A DNA stretch of 10,003 nt from Chloroflexota bacterium (GCA_030599405.1 JAUVOB010000021.1:1-10003), one strand, 5' to 3'; positions 1 to 7,168 are shown, counted from the first letter of the stretch. Made by a program: numbers and translations. The notes: generated from the letters alone by a model not told the origin.

Positions 1-1
1 G

Positions 2-721
2 GTCAATACAGTGGCTTTCGTACTGGGCTTTCTCGTAGTACCGGCCTGGTTACTGTCCATATTGAAAGATCAACGAACGGGAGTCGAAACCATTGACCGG
101 ATGCTTCCAAGATGGATGCGAGCTGATTTTTGGGGATTTGTCCGCATCGCCGATCGGACATTCCGGGCCTTTATTGATGGCCAGCTTGTGCTCGGTATTA
201 TCGTCGGCCTTCTTGTTTATGCCGGGTTGGTCGCCTTGGAAGAGGTCGGGGTGAAAATCGCCGATTACAAGTTGCTATTAGCTCTTTTCGCCGGTCTGAT
301 GCAGTTAATTCCAAGTGTCGGACCAATCATTGCCGGCGTCATATTTTTTGTGGGTGGATCGCTGAGCTCGCTCGAATCAGCAGTCATCTTGCTCACTCTT
401 TACATCGTCATCGAACTGCTGGTGGGCCGTTTCGTAGCACCGCACCTTGAGCGCAGATACATTAACATTCACCCGGCAGTCCTGGTTGTCGCCATCGTGA
501 CTCTCAGCGAATTCGGTGTCATCTGGGTGCTTTTAGCTGCGCCAGTAACGGCCGTGCTCCGCGATACGTATCGATATATTTTTGGTCGTTTAAGCGATCC
601 TCCTTTGCGGGCGGGAGTTCTCCCAGATGCGGATGATGCTGCAGGAGAGCAATCCACCGAGCCTGAACCATCAACCATTCGCGTGCCTCTGGCCTACCGG
701 CGAGGAAGGATAAGACGATAA
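2..721 (+). CDS. AI-2E family (PerM/UPF0118) membrane permease, 5'-truncated by the window edge
   Basis: This is the C-terminal part of a polytopic inner-membrane protein of the AI-2E transporter family. The reading frame is open to the left edge (V-N-T precede the GTG at 11), so the true start lies outside and 11 is not a genuine start. Family members are usually about 340-400 residues; roughly 240 are visible. Numbered from the GTG at 11, hydrophobic segments lie at about 1-18, 58-76, 86-116, 120-139 and 155-183. The family hallmark I-P-S-V-G-P-I-I-A-G is at 100-109, and the late conserved block V-A-P-H-L-E-R-R-Y-I-N-I-H-P at about 142-155 is where homologues carry their 'xxPRI...hP' motif. 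A charged hydrophilic tail of about 45 residues follows. Family members include autoinducer-2 exporters and Na+(Li+)/H+ antiporters, so the substrate cannot be assigned. It is followed 55 nt later by the SPFH gene on the same strand. Confidence 0.88.
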   Translation, partial: VNTVAFVLGFLVVPAWLLSILKDQRTGVETIDRMLPRWMRADFWGFVRIADRTFRAFIDGQLVLGIIVGLLVYAGLVALEEVGVKIADYKLLLALFAGLMQLIPSVGPIIAGVIFFVGGSLSSLESAVILLTLYIVIELLVGRFVAPHLERRYINIHPAVLVVAIVTLSEFGVIWVLLAAPVTAVLRDTYRYIFGRLSDPPLRAGVLPDADDAAGEQSTEPEPSTIRVPLAYRRGRIRR

Positions 722-776
722 CCTAGCCCTTAAGTATTGATCGACCAATTAGAATAGCTTCGGGAGATATTATTCC

Positions 777-2003
777 ATGGCAGATGAACGGCAATTAGAT
801 CAAGCAACTGTAGAATATGGTCAACTAACCCAGGCCCGAGTCCCCCTCGAGGACGCTGCGGAAGCGTTCTCCTCAAAAGATGCAAGTGGTCGCATCCCGA
901 TCGTTCTAGTGCCCAAACACATGAATCGGATCAGAAACGATATCGTCATTGCCGCACTTGTCGTTTTGATCGGTGGGATCACGTTGGGTGCTCTACTGGA
1001 CAATGTGACTGTCATATCCCTTGCCGTTGTGGTGGGTATCATCATGACGGTGCTAGGGGTTTACCGGTCATTCATTGTGCGCGTTCCAGAGGGGGTCAAC
1101 GGCTTGCTAACCAAAGGAGGGCGGTACATCCGGACGGTCACCAGCGGTACACACTTCATCCCCCCATGGATTCCTGTGTCGCACCTGGTCACCCGTCGAG
1201 AGATTCCCTTCGACATTCCGGTCGTCGAAGCCCCAACGAAAGATAACGTTCGGGCCAATCTCGATATCCTTCTAACATTTCAGATCACAGATCCCTATCA
1301 ATTCGTCTACAATATCTCGGCCGATGATTTCGATCAGGTATTCCAGGCCGCATGCCAGGATGCTCTTCGTAAAATGCTCAGAAAAATCAGAGCGGACGAG
1401 ATCACCGACATAGGCGATGAAAACATGGTGGAGTTACTCGAAGAACTCGGCCAAGGCATCACTCCTTATGGCGTAGAGATCACGAAGGTGAGCATCACTT
1501 ATGCGCAGCCACCGCCAGACTTTATTCATCTGAAGGAGTCCATTAAGCTTGTTAAGTTACAACAGGCCGAGCAAGAGGAGAAACAGGTCCTTGCTCTACA
1601 CCAGCAAGCGGATGCGGAAGCGCTTGCTCGGCAGCAAGTGATCGCAAGTGTAGAACGAAAACGCGAGGAGCTTAAGGCCCGTTACCAGCGATCTGAGGCA
1701 CAACGGGAGGTCGTTAAATTCGAGGCCGAGGCCGAGGAATTGCGACTCAAAAAACTCGAAGAGAGGCTGACGAAATATCCGAACGCGGCTGAGTACGAAC
1801 TGGAGCTCAAACGCTTGGAGATCGCGCGCGCGCTCGCTGGAAATACGAGGGCCATGCTACAGGTCGGCCACGCTGATGATATCGCACGAGCCTTTGTTCT
1901 GAAAGATATTATGAGTGATAGGCCCTCGGACGAAACACCTGGCACTATTCCCGCCGACCAGGGGGCTGATCCGGATGAATCGAAAGATACTGGCTCTAAG
2001 TAA
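777..2003 (+). CDS. SPFH/band 7 (prohibitin/flotillin-like) membrane protein
   Basis: A 408-residue membrane-anchored scaffold protein of the SPFH superfamily, whose members oligomerise and organise membrane domains or regulate membrane proteases. A hydrophilic N-terminal stretch (1-54) precedes two hydrophobic helices at about 55-73 and 77-97. The SPFH domain follows at about 100-245 (R-V-P-E-G at 102-106, the G-x-H-F-I-P-P-W block at 124-131, and A-x-Q-D-A-L-R-K at 192-199). Residues 258-352 form a long Glu/Lys/Gln/Ala-rich coiled coil typical of flotillins and prohibitins, and an acidic tail of about 30 residues ends the protein. The ATG at 777 has GGGAG at 762-766, a rather long 10-nt spacing. 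A lipoprotein esterase begins 3 nt after the stop, so the two are probably co-transcribed. The NfeD partner commonly found beside bacterial SPFH genes is not adjacent on either side. The family call is firm; the cellular role is not determined. Confidence 0.88.
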   Translation: MADERQLDQATVEYGQLTQARVPLEDAAEAFSSKDASGRIPIVLVPKHMNRIRNDIVIAALVVLIGGITLGALLDNVTVISLAVVVGIIMTVLGVYRSFIVRVPEGVNGLLTKGGRYIRTVTSGTHFIPPWIPVSHLVTRREIPFDIPVVEAPTKDNVRANLDILLTFQITDPYQFVYNISADDFDQVFQAACQDALRKMLRKIRADEITDIGDENMVELLEELGQGITPYGVEITKVSITYAQPPPDFIHLKESIKLVKLQQAEQEEKQVLALHQQADAEALARQQVIASVERKREELKARYQRSEAQREVVKFEAEAEELRLKKLEERLTKYPNAAEYELELKRLEIARALAGNTRAMLQVGHADDIARAFVLKDIMSDRPSDETPGTIPADQGADPDESKDTGSK

Positions 2004-2006
2004 CCG

Positions 2007-3362
2007 TTGATCACGATCAGGTCTAGGATCCTCCGCCGGCTGGCGATCGAGGTTTCATCGCTCAAACTAAAGAAACTCCATCTACTTTTGCTACTAGTTT
2101 TGAGCATAGGTTGCCAGACAGAAACCGGCCCATCCATGCCAACCGGTTCACCTACACCCACCGCTCCGGTGATTGCCCCATCGCCAATTGAAACTGTTGA
2201 GCAAGATCTCATAACAGGGTTTACGGAACTTCTCAATCAGGCGGAGTTGATAAAAGCCTTTGAACGACAGCCGCTGGTAGATCGATACTTCGCTCTTCTT
2301 CAAAGCGTGCCCATTACCGGTGACAGTATCGCCATGTTCATATGGCGGGGGGAAGCGTCTTCGGTCCAGCTAGTCGGCGATATGAATAATTGGGACGTGG
2401 AAGCTGCTCCGTATTTTAATCGGCTAGAAGGCACAGATCTGTGGTATCTGGAAACGGTATTTGAAGAAGACGCTCGTCTCGACTATAAGTTAGTCGTTAA
2501 CGGAGATGATTGGCGTCTTGATCCTCTAAACCCCAGGACAATCATGGGTGGATTCGGGCCCAATTCAGAGCTAGTCATGCCGGGTTACACGATACCTGAC
2601 GAATTGCTGCCGACCGAGGGCACGATTGCGACCGGAACACTTGAGTCACACACTTTAGATAGCCTCCATCTCGGACAAACTCGCACCTTCTTCGTCTACG
2701 TACCGGACGGCCAGTTAGTCGGAGCCAAAACACCGTCAATCTACATCAATGATGGGGGTGATTATCTAAACCTGATCGATGCCACCGCCATTCTCGATAA
2801 GCTAATCGCTGATCGGGAAATTCCGCCGCTCGTCGCCGTTTTCGTACCGCCCATAAACCGCAACCTCGAATACGCGCTAAATGACGAATACGCCAGTTTT
2901 CTCGCGGATGAGCTAGTTCCATTTATTCAGCGGACATATGATACCGATCCAAATCCAGCCAGGACCGGTACTCTTGGAGCTTCGATGGGTGGATTAGAGG
3001 CCATGTTCGCGTCAATCACGCGGTCGGACGTCTTTGGACTTGCAGCCGGACAGTCTGGGGCCTTCTCAGTCGGCGATGATGCCGTAATCGATAAACTTCA
3101 GACTGCTAGCATGGCCTATGAAATCGGTGGATCTTCGCGGCGTGACCTTCGGATGTACGTAGTAGTAGGTACCTATGAAACAGCCATATCTGGCGATTCA
3201 TCGACTGGAGATTTTTTAGCGGCGAACAGAAGGTTGGTAGATGTCCTTGAATCAACCAAGTACGAGTTTTTATACGAAGAACGACCTGAAGGTCATAGCT
3301 GGGGTTTGTGGAAGGGGACTCTCGGACAGGCGTTGAGCTACCTATTCAACTTGCCAGAGTGA
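2007..3362 (+). CDS. lipoprotein alpha/beta-hydrolase esterase with N-terminal CBM48/E-set domain (enterochelin-esterase-like)
   Basis: A 451-residue predicted lipoprotein. A basic N-region and leucine-rich stretch lead to the lipobox L-S-I-G-C, with the lipidated cysteine at residue 36, so the mature enzyme should sit outside the cytoplasmic membrane. A Pro/Thr-rich linker (37-65) follows. Residues 105-190 look like an early-set/CBM48 domain (V-Q-L-V-G-D-M-N-N-W at 120-129). The hydrolase domain of the esterase D/Fes type occupies about 215-450, with the nucleophile elbow G-A-S-M-G (Ser326) and a probable catalytic histidine in E-G-H-S-W (His430). The acid may be Glu391 in the V-G-T-Y-E stretch, but this is uncertain. 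Similar two-domain proteins include iron-siderophore (enterochelin) esterases and carbohydrate esterases, so the substrate is open. The TTG at 2007 is the only ordinary start before the lipobox; no ribosome binding site is visible, so translation may be coupled to the SPFH gene ending at 2003. Confidence 0.82.
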   Translation: MITIRSRILRRLAIEVSSLKLKKLHLLLLLVLSIGCQTETGPSMPTGSPTPTAPVIAPSPIETVEQDLITGFTELLNQAELIKAFERQPLVDRYFALLQSVPITGDSIAMFIWRGEASSVQLVGDMNNWDVEAAPYFNRLEGTDLWYLETVFEEDARLDYKLVVNGDDWRLDPLNPRTIMGGFGPNSELVMPGYTIPDELLPTEGTIATGTLESHTLDSLHLGQTRTFFVYVPDGQLVGAKTPSIYINDGGDYLNLIDATAILDKLIADREIPPLVAVFVPPINRNLEYALNDEYASFLADELVPFIQRTYDTDPNPARTGTLGASMGGLEAMFASITRSDVFGLAAGQSGAFSVGDDAVIDKLQTASMAYEIGGSSRRDLRMYVVVGTYETAISGDSSTGDFLAANRRLVDVLESTKYEFLYEERPEGHSWGLWKGTLGQALSYLFNLPE

Positions 3363-3376
3363 TAGGTCTCACACTT

Positions 3377-4744
3377 CTAGAACTTGTCGCTGAAGCGATC
3401 CTCACTTCGCGAACGCAAGACAATATGAATCGGCGTGCCCGGAAAGGGATATTCCTCTCGAATACGATTTTCGAGATAGCGCCGGTAACTGAAGTGAACC
3501 CACTCGGGCTTGTTCACAAAGAAAACGAAAGTAGGGGGATCTACGCTGGCTTGAGTTGAATAGAAGATTTTTACGTGCACGCCTCCTTTTTGCGGTGGCG
3601 GGTGCCGGCCAACGGCATCACGCAATAGCCGGTTTAAGTCAGATGTTGGGATTCGGTTGAACCTGGCTTCGTAAACCTCCGACACCGCAGGCATGATCTT
3701 CCCGATCCGCTGTCCTGTCTTGGCTGAAATAAACAGCAGGGGAACATAGGGTAAGAAGTTCAGGGCGCTCCGGAGTTCATCGGTATATTGATAGACGGTA
3801 TACGAATCTTTATCCAACAAGTCCCATTTGTTGACCAACACGATGATAGAGGCTGATTCCTCTAGCAGCATTCCGGCGATGTGTACGTCTTGGGCTGTTG
3901 ATCCTTCTATGGAGTCTATGAGCAACAATGCTACATCTGCCCTTCGCAATGCCTTCAACGCTCGAAGGACGCTGTACTTCTCCACGCCTGGATCGATTTT
4001 TCCCCGTCTCCTGATACCTGCTGTGTCGATGAGGGTATATTCCTGGTCGTCCCATATGAATCGCGTATCAGTCGCGTCACGCGTCGTCCCGGCGATGGGG
4101 CTAACGATGGCTCGTTCCTCCCCCAACAATCTGTTGAGTAACGTTGACTTTCCAACGTTTGGTCGGCCAAGAATCGCTATCTTGATCGACTCATCATCCT
4201 CTTCCTCTTCTATTACCGGAATATCCTCGATAATTGCGTCTAGCAAGTTGCCACTTCCTGTGCCATGGAGAGCGGAGATGGGGAAAATCGGGCCTAAGGC
4301 TAGCTCGTAGAATTCATAGGCGCCATCCCATAGACGTGTCGACTCAAGCTTGTTTACGGCGACGATAACCGGTTTCTTAGCACGTCTCAGAATATCGGCG
4401 ACTTCCTGATCGGCTGCTGTTATTCCGGCCTGACCGTCTACAACTTGAACAATGACATCTGCATCTTGTATGGCAATCGACGCTTGCTGGCGGATAAGCG
4501 GCAGATATCGTTCTGAGTCTTGAGAGAGGGGTTCGGTGTGCCGGCCCTCCATCACCTCCAATCCCCCGGTATCGACAAGAATGAACGGAACGCCCGCCCA
4601 TTCTACCTCCGCATAGAGGCGATCGCGGGTCGTTCCAGGAATTTCAGAGACAACCGCTAGGCGCCGTCCCACGATGCGATTGAACAGCGTTGACTTGCCG
4701 ACATTGGGTCGGCCGACAAGGGCCACAAGGGCTTTTTGGCTCAT
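3377..4744 (-). CDS. der: ribosome-assembly GTPase Der (EngA)
   Basis: Der is an essential cytoplasmic tandem GTPase that helps the 50S ribosomal subunit mature. The 455 residues fit the family's usual length. Domain 1 has G-R-P-N-V-G-K-S at 11-18, D-T-G-G at 58-61 and S-A-L-H-G at 157-161. Domain 2 repeats the pattern with G-R-P-N-V-G-K-S at 193-200, D-T-A-G at 240-243, N-K-W-D at 305-308 and S-A-K-T-G at 340-344. A KH-like domain (about 365-445) closes the protein. The N-K-x-D motif of domain 1 reads N-K-L-E (131-134), a conservative but noteworthy change at the guanine-specificity position. The frame extends 30 codons further upstream to 4834, but the ATG at 4744 is preferred: it begins the family core (M-S-Q-K-A-L-V-A-L-V-G-R) and overlaps the cdaR stop as ATGA, the usual sign of translational coupling. 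Confidence 0.95.
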   Translation of the reverse strand: MSQKALVALVGRPNVGKSTLFNRIVGRRLAVVSEIPGTTRDRLYAEVEWAGVPFILVDTGGLEVMEGRHTEPLSQDSERYLPLIRQQASIAIQDADVIVQVVDGQAGITAADQEVADILRRAKKPVIVAVNKLESTRLWDGAYEFYELALGPIFPISALHGTGSGNLLDAIIEDIPVIEEEEDDESIKIAILGRPNVGKSTLLNRLLGEERAIVSPIAGTTRDATDTRFIWDDQEYTLIDTAGIRRRGKIDPGVEKYSVLRALKALRRADVALLLIDSIEGSTAQDVHIAGMLLEESASIIVLVNKWDLLDKDSYTVYQYTDELRSALNFLPYVPLLFISAKTGQRIGKIMPAVSEVYEARFNRIPTSDLNRLLRDAVGRHPPPQKGGVHVKIFYSTQASVDPPTFVFFVNKPEWVHFSYRRYLENRIREEYPFPGTPIHIVLRSRSEDRFSDKF

Positions 4745-6135
4745 CCTAACGCTGGAATGTTCGAATAGAGAAAGTAACGCCGGGGCAAATCGACGGATAT
4801 CGGCAAATTGGCCGCGAATGGATTCACGAACCATCCAGCGACAGTGCTTGTGATGGCTGTACTCTCCAATGTTTCGGTCTCTGTTAGCGATTCGGTCCCG
4901 GTGATTACGTTGGTGGTGGTGATGACTCTGGTTATTAAGACGGTTACTACTGCCGGTTGTGTTGAACGAATCTCGATTTCTTCGGCCGATACTGACACAA
5001 ATGGCTCCAGGACGTGAGTTCCTGTGACAAGGTTTAATAAGTCAACGGTCACCCGGATATCATCTTCAGCCAATGAATCCAGCACCGATAATGGACCGAA
5101 AAGAAAAACCCGAACCTGATCAGGATCGACGATAGCTTCTAATTCTTCACCGAGAGCGCGTATCTCCACGGGTCGCCGGACGACATCGCTCGTGAGAATC
5201 GGCTCAATCTCGACCGTAACAACGATTGGCTGTACATCCACCATCCCAATGCCATCGGGAAGATCCAGAGCGACCTGAATGGTATCCGGTTCTGCCAATC
5301 CAGATATGTCGACCGGTTCTGTCTGGACGCGAAGCCCTTCCAATTCCGCCGGGGCGCCTGTAACCTGAACACTGGTTGGCTCGACCTTAACATCGAGGAG
5401 CCTGTATCCAGGTGCGGGTTCGCCGAACCAGTTTACGGTAATTGGCTTCTCGGCAAAGCCCGCTAGCTCGATTACCGGGATGATAACTACAACCTCGTCA
5501 GGGTTTATTGTCAGACCAACCACGCTGGCAACGTTGCCTTCATTGTCGTAAAACGTTGGCCGCCGTTCCTCGGTGATATCCTCCCTAGCATCGTCAACAA
5601 AAATCGTAACTCTTCCTTCAGCCAACTCACTAACCCGGGGTGCCGGTCCGGTTACCTGAACTAGCTCGGGTTCGACCCGAGTCTCTCCTTGCCGGTGTCC
5701 ACGGGCTACATCTCCTCGGATCTGCACCGAGATAGGAATATCTCGGGTGATTATCTGTTCCATTCGAATTATGGTCGACTCAGGTGACTGGGAAGTAATG
5801 CTTACTTGGTCCTCATTACCTAAGAAGACCACTTGAATAGGCACCTCAATTTCCGCGTAAGGAAGCTCACTCAGATCCACAATCGCTTCGAAGTCTGAAG
5901 GGGATATATCGGCAATGGCTGATTCTGAACCTTCTATGGTGATAAATATGGTCTGCGGAGGTCTAGTGAGCAATGTGGCCTGGGGTGGCACGCCAACCGT
6001 CTCAACACCTATCTCAAGGATCCGAGTTTTCACCGGATCACCTGCCCGTACGGCCGCTGCCCATATCACCAAAGCTAGAAATAGGGCCAAGAGCAATGTA
6101 GTAATGTTTGCGATAAGTCTTCGAATGGTTTGCAT
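4741..6135 (-). CDS. cdaR: YbbR-repeat protein, CdaR-like regulator of diadenylate cyclase
   Basis: A 464-residue single-pass membrane protein. A short basic N-terminus and one hydrophobic helix (about 12-30) are followed by a long extracytoplasmic region. That region contains about four YbbR-type beta-rich repeats (roughly 38-127, 131-222, 228-311 and 318-401), recognisable from recurring V-E-P-x-x-V-x-V-T-G-P-type units (for example 154-164 and 251-261). In Firmicutes CdaR binds and modulates CdaA; here it starts 37 nt downstream of the cdaA stop, which supports the assignment. A Thr/Ser/Glu-rich segment (about 403-433) and a short tail with aromatic and basic residues follow the last repeat; I do not recognise this tail. 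The ATG at 6135 is fixed by in-frame stop codons (TAG TAA) just upstream and by the membrane helix that begins shortly after it. No clear ribosome binding site precedes it. Confidence 0.87.
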   Translation of the reverse strand: MQTIRRLIANITTLLLALFLALVIWAAAVRAGDPVKTRILEIGVETVGVPPQATLLTRPPQTIFITIEGSESAIADISPSDFEAIVDLSELPYAEIEVPIQVVFLGNEDQVSITSQSPESTIIRMEQIITRDIPISVQIRGDVARGHRQGETRVEPELVQVTGPAPRVSELAEGRVTIFVDDAREDITEERRPTFYDNEGNVASVVGLTINPDEVVVIIPVIELAGFAEKPITVNWFGEPAPGYRLLDVKVEPTSVQVTGAPAELEGLRVQTEPVDISGLAEPDTIQVALDLPDGIGMVDVQPIVVTVEIEPILTSDVVRRPVEIRALGEELEAIVDPDQVRVFLFGPLSVLDSLAEDDIRVTVDLLNLVTGTHVLEPFVSVSAEEIEIRSTQPAVVTVLITRVITTTNVITGTESLTETETLESTAITSTVAGWFVNPFAANLPISVDLPRRYFLYSNIPALG

Positions 6136-6172
6136 GGATGGTCTGTTTTACTAGGTTCTGCTCAATAACGAT

Positions 6173-6985
6173 TCATTGGCTGCTCGTCGACGACGAAGAC
6201 GACTGTGACTGCTCCAGTAGTGCATTAAGGACAACGTCAATGCGGGAAGGATCTTGGCGACGAAGAATGCGTCCATTGTGGGCGATCGAAACTTGCCCAG
6301 TCTCTTCCGAAACGACGACTACAAGCGCGTCGCTTACCTCGCTTATTCCCAGACCTGCTCTATGACGTAGCCCCATTTGTCGATCTGATAGGCGACGGGT
6401 CGATAAGGGCAGGACACATGCGGCTGCAATCAGTCGTTCACCTCTAGCAATTAATGCACCATCGTGCAGCTCCGTATGCCGGTTGAAAATGGTCAAGATC
6501 AACTCTGGCGATGGTTCCGCATCGATGACAATGCCAGTGTCTATGAATTCTTGCAAGCCAGTATCCTGCTCAATCACTACGAGTGCTCCGTATCGGCGTT
6601 GGGACAAGCGCAAGCAAGCGTTGGAAACGGACATCACGAGCTCGCTTTGTTGATTTCGCCGGAAGATTCTGAATACATGTCCTGCTCTGCCTAATTGCTC
6701 CAGAGCACGGCGCAATTCCGGTTGAAAGATCACCGGGATGGATATAAGCAATGCCGGTAGCGTCACAGCCACTAACCAACTAAAACCCGTAAGGTTAATG
6801 ACCGTGACAGATATCACGGCGAACAATGCTATCAATACGATAACGCCACGCAGCAGTTGCATCCCCCGCGTATTGGCAACGACCATAAAGACGCCATATA
6901 TCACAAGCGTCACCAGGAGGATGTCGATGATATGGAGCGCCGGGTTTTCTGTGAATCGACCTAAGTAATATGAAAGCTGGTCCAA
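6173..6985 (-). CDS. cdaA: membrane diadenylate cyclase CdaA (c-di-AMP synthase)
   Basis: CdaA condenses two ATP into cyclic di-AMP at the cytoplasmic membrane. The protein is 270 residues, close to the usual 270-275. Three membrane helices lie at about 19-37, 43-63 and 68-86. They are followed by the conserved junction F-Q-P-E-L-R-R-A-L-E-Q-L-G-R (87-100) and the DAC (DisA_N) catalytic domain. The catalytic D-G-A is at 175-177 in H-D-G-A-L-I, and R-H-R is at 207-209 in G-L-R-H-R-A-G-L-G-I-S-E. The last residues are a serine-rich tail (Q-S-S-S-S-S-T-S-S-Q). The start is TTG at 6985: after an in-frame TGA at 7024-7022 it is the only ATG/GTG/TTG before the first helix, and AGGAAG lies 4 nt upstream. 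It is the first gene of cdaA-cdaR-der, and the gap upstream of it carries a cluster of inverted repeats. Confidence 0.95.
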   Translation of the reverse strand: MDQLSYYLGRFTENPALHIIDILLVTLVIYGVFMVVANTRGMQLLRGVIVLIALFAVISVTVINLTGFSWLVAVTLPALLISIPVIFQPELRRALEQLGRAGHVFRIFRRNQQSELVMSVSNACLRLSQRRYGALVVIEQDTGLQEFIDTGIVIDAEPSPELILTIFNRHTELHDGALIARGERLIAAACVLPLSTRRLSDRQMGLRHRAGLGISEVSDALVVVVSEETGQVSIAHNGRILRRQDPSRIDVVLNALLEQSQSSSSSTSSQ

Positions 6986-6989
6986 AATA

Positions 6990-6995
6990 CTTCCT
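6990..6995 (-). promoter_or_regulatory. ribosome binding site of cdaA
   Basis: On the minus strand AGGAAG is followed by TATT and then the TTG start codon. It decides the start of cdaA, because the next in-frame methionine (residue 34) would remove the first membrane helix. Confidence 0.7.
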
Positions 6996-7005
6996 GTCTC
7001 AAACT

Positions 7006-7055
7006 GATGGCAATGAATGGCTCATGGTTGCCATCGAATCCTTGAAAGAGCCATT
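7006..7055. repeat. two interlocked perfect 8-bp inverted repeats
   Basis: On the plus strand GATGGCAA (7006-7013) is complementary to TTGCCATC (7028-7035). AATGGCTC (7016-7023), inside that loop, is complementary to GAGCCATT (7048-7055). The order A-B-A'-B' is that of a pseudoknot or of two mutually exclusive hairpins. Plus-strand loop lengths (2, 4 and 12 nt) suit a classic H-type pseudoknot. In the sense direction of cdaA the last connecting loop is only 2 nt, which makes full simultaneous pairing difficult and alternative hairpins more likely. All four segments share an ATGGC or GCCAT core, so arms can also swap partners. Confidence 0.75.
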
Positions 7056-7077
7056 GGTTCCTGGGATAACACCCCAA

Positions 7078-7094
7078 ATCACGCTAGACGTGAT
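7078..7094. repeat. 17-bp palindrome ATCACG-N5-CGTGAT
   Basis: Perfect 6-bp arms flank a 5-nt centre (CTAGA). The symmetric shape and length suit a dimeric repressor operator as well as a small RNA hairpin. It lies about 93 nt upstream of the cdaA start. Confidence 0.6.
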
Positions 7095-7098
7095 AGAT

Positions 7099-7111
7099 GA
7101 TTCAGCGAATC
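7099..7111. repeat. short inverted repeat GATTC-AGC-GAATC
   Basis: Perfect 5-bp arms with a 3-nt loop, 4 nt away from the 17-bp palindrome. Alone it could be chance; its value is as part of the cluster. Confidence 0.45.
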
Positions 7112-7168
7112 TACACAGTTGACTGAGATTACTTGAATCAAATGATCGATCGCTACCGATTTCCCCAT

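Noticed and set aside
1682..2236. A 184-codon minus-strand frame over the end of the SPFH gene and the esterase start
   Set aside because: It is antisense to the coiled coil of the SPFH protein and to the lipoprotein signal, with a serine-rich composition and no family resemblance.
3308..3559. An 83-codon plus-strand frame crossing the esterase/der junction
   Set aside because: It overlaps the end of the esterase gene in another frame and runs antisense through the well-conserved C-terminus of der; it has no ribosome binding site or recognisable domain.
3828..4310. A 160-codon plus-strand frame inside der
   Set aside because: It lies entirely opposite the second GTPase domain of Der; its serine-rich, low-information translation is typical of an antisense shadow.
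4745..4834. A longer N-terminus for Der starting at 4834
   Set aside because: The 30 extra codons lie inside the end of cdaR, do not resemble Der, and the ATG at 4744 gives the standard N-terminus and an ATGA overlap.
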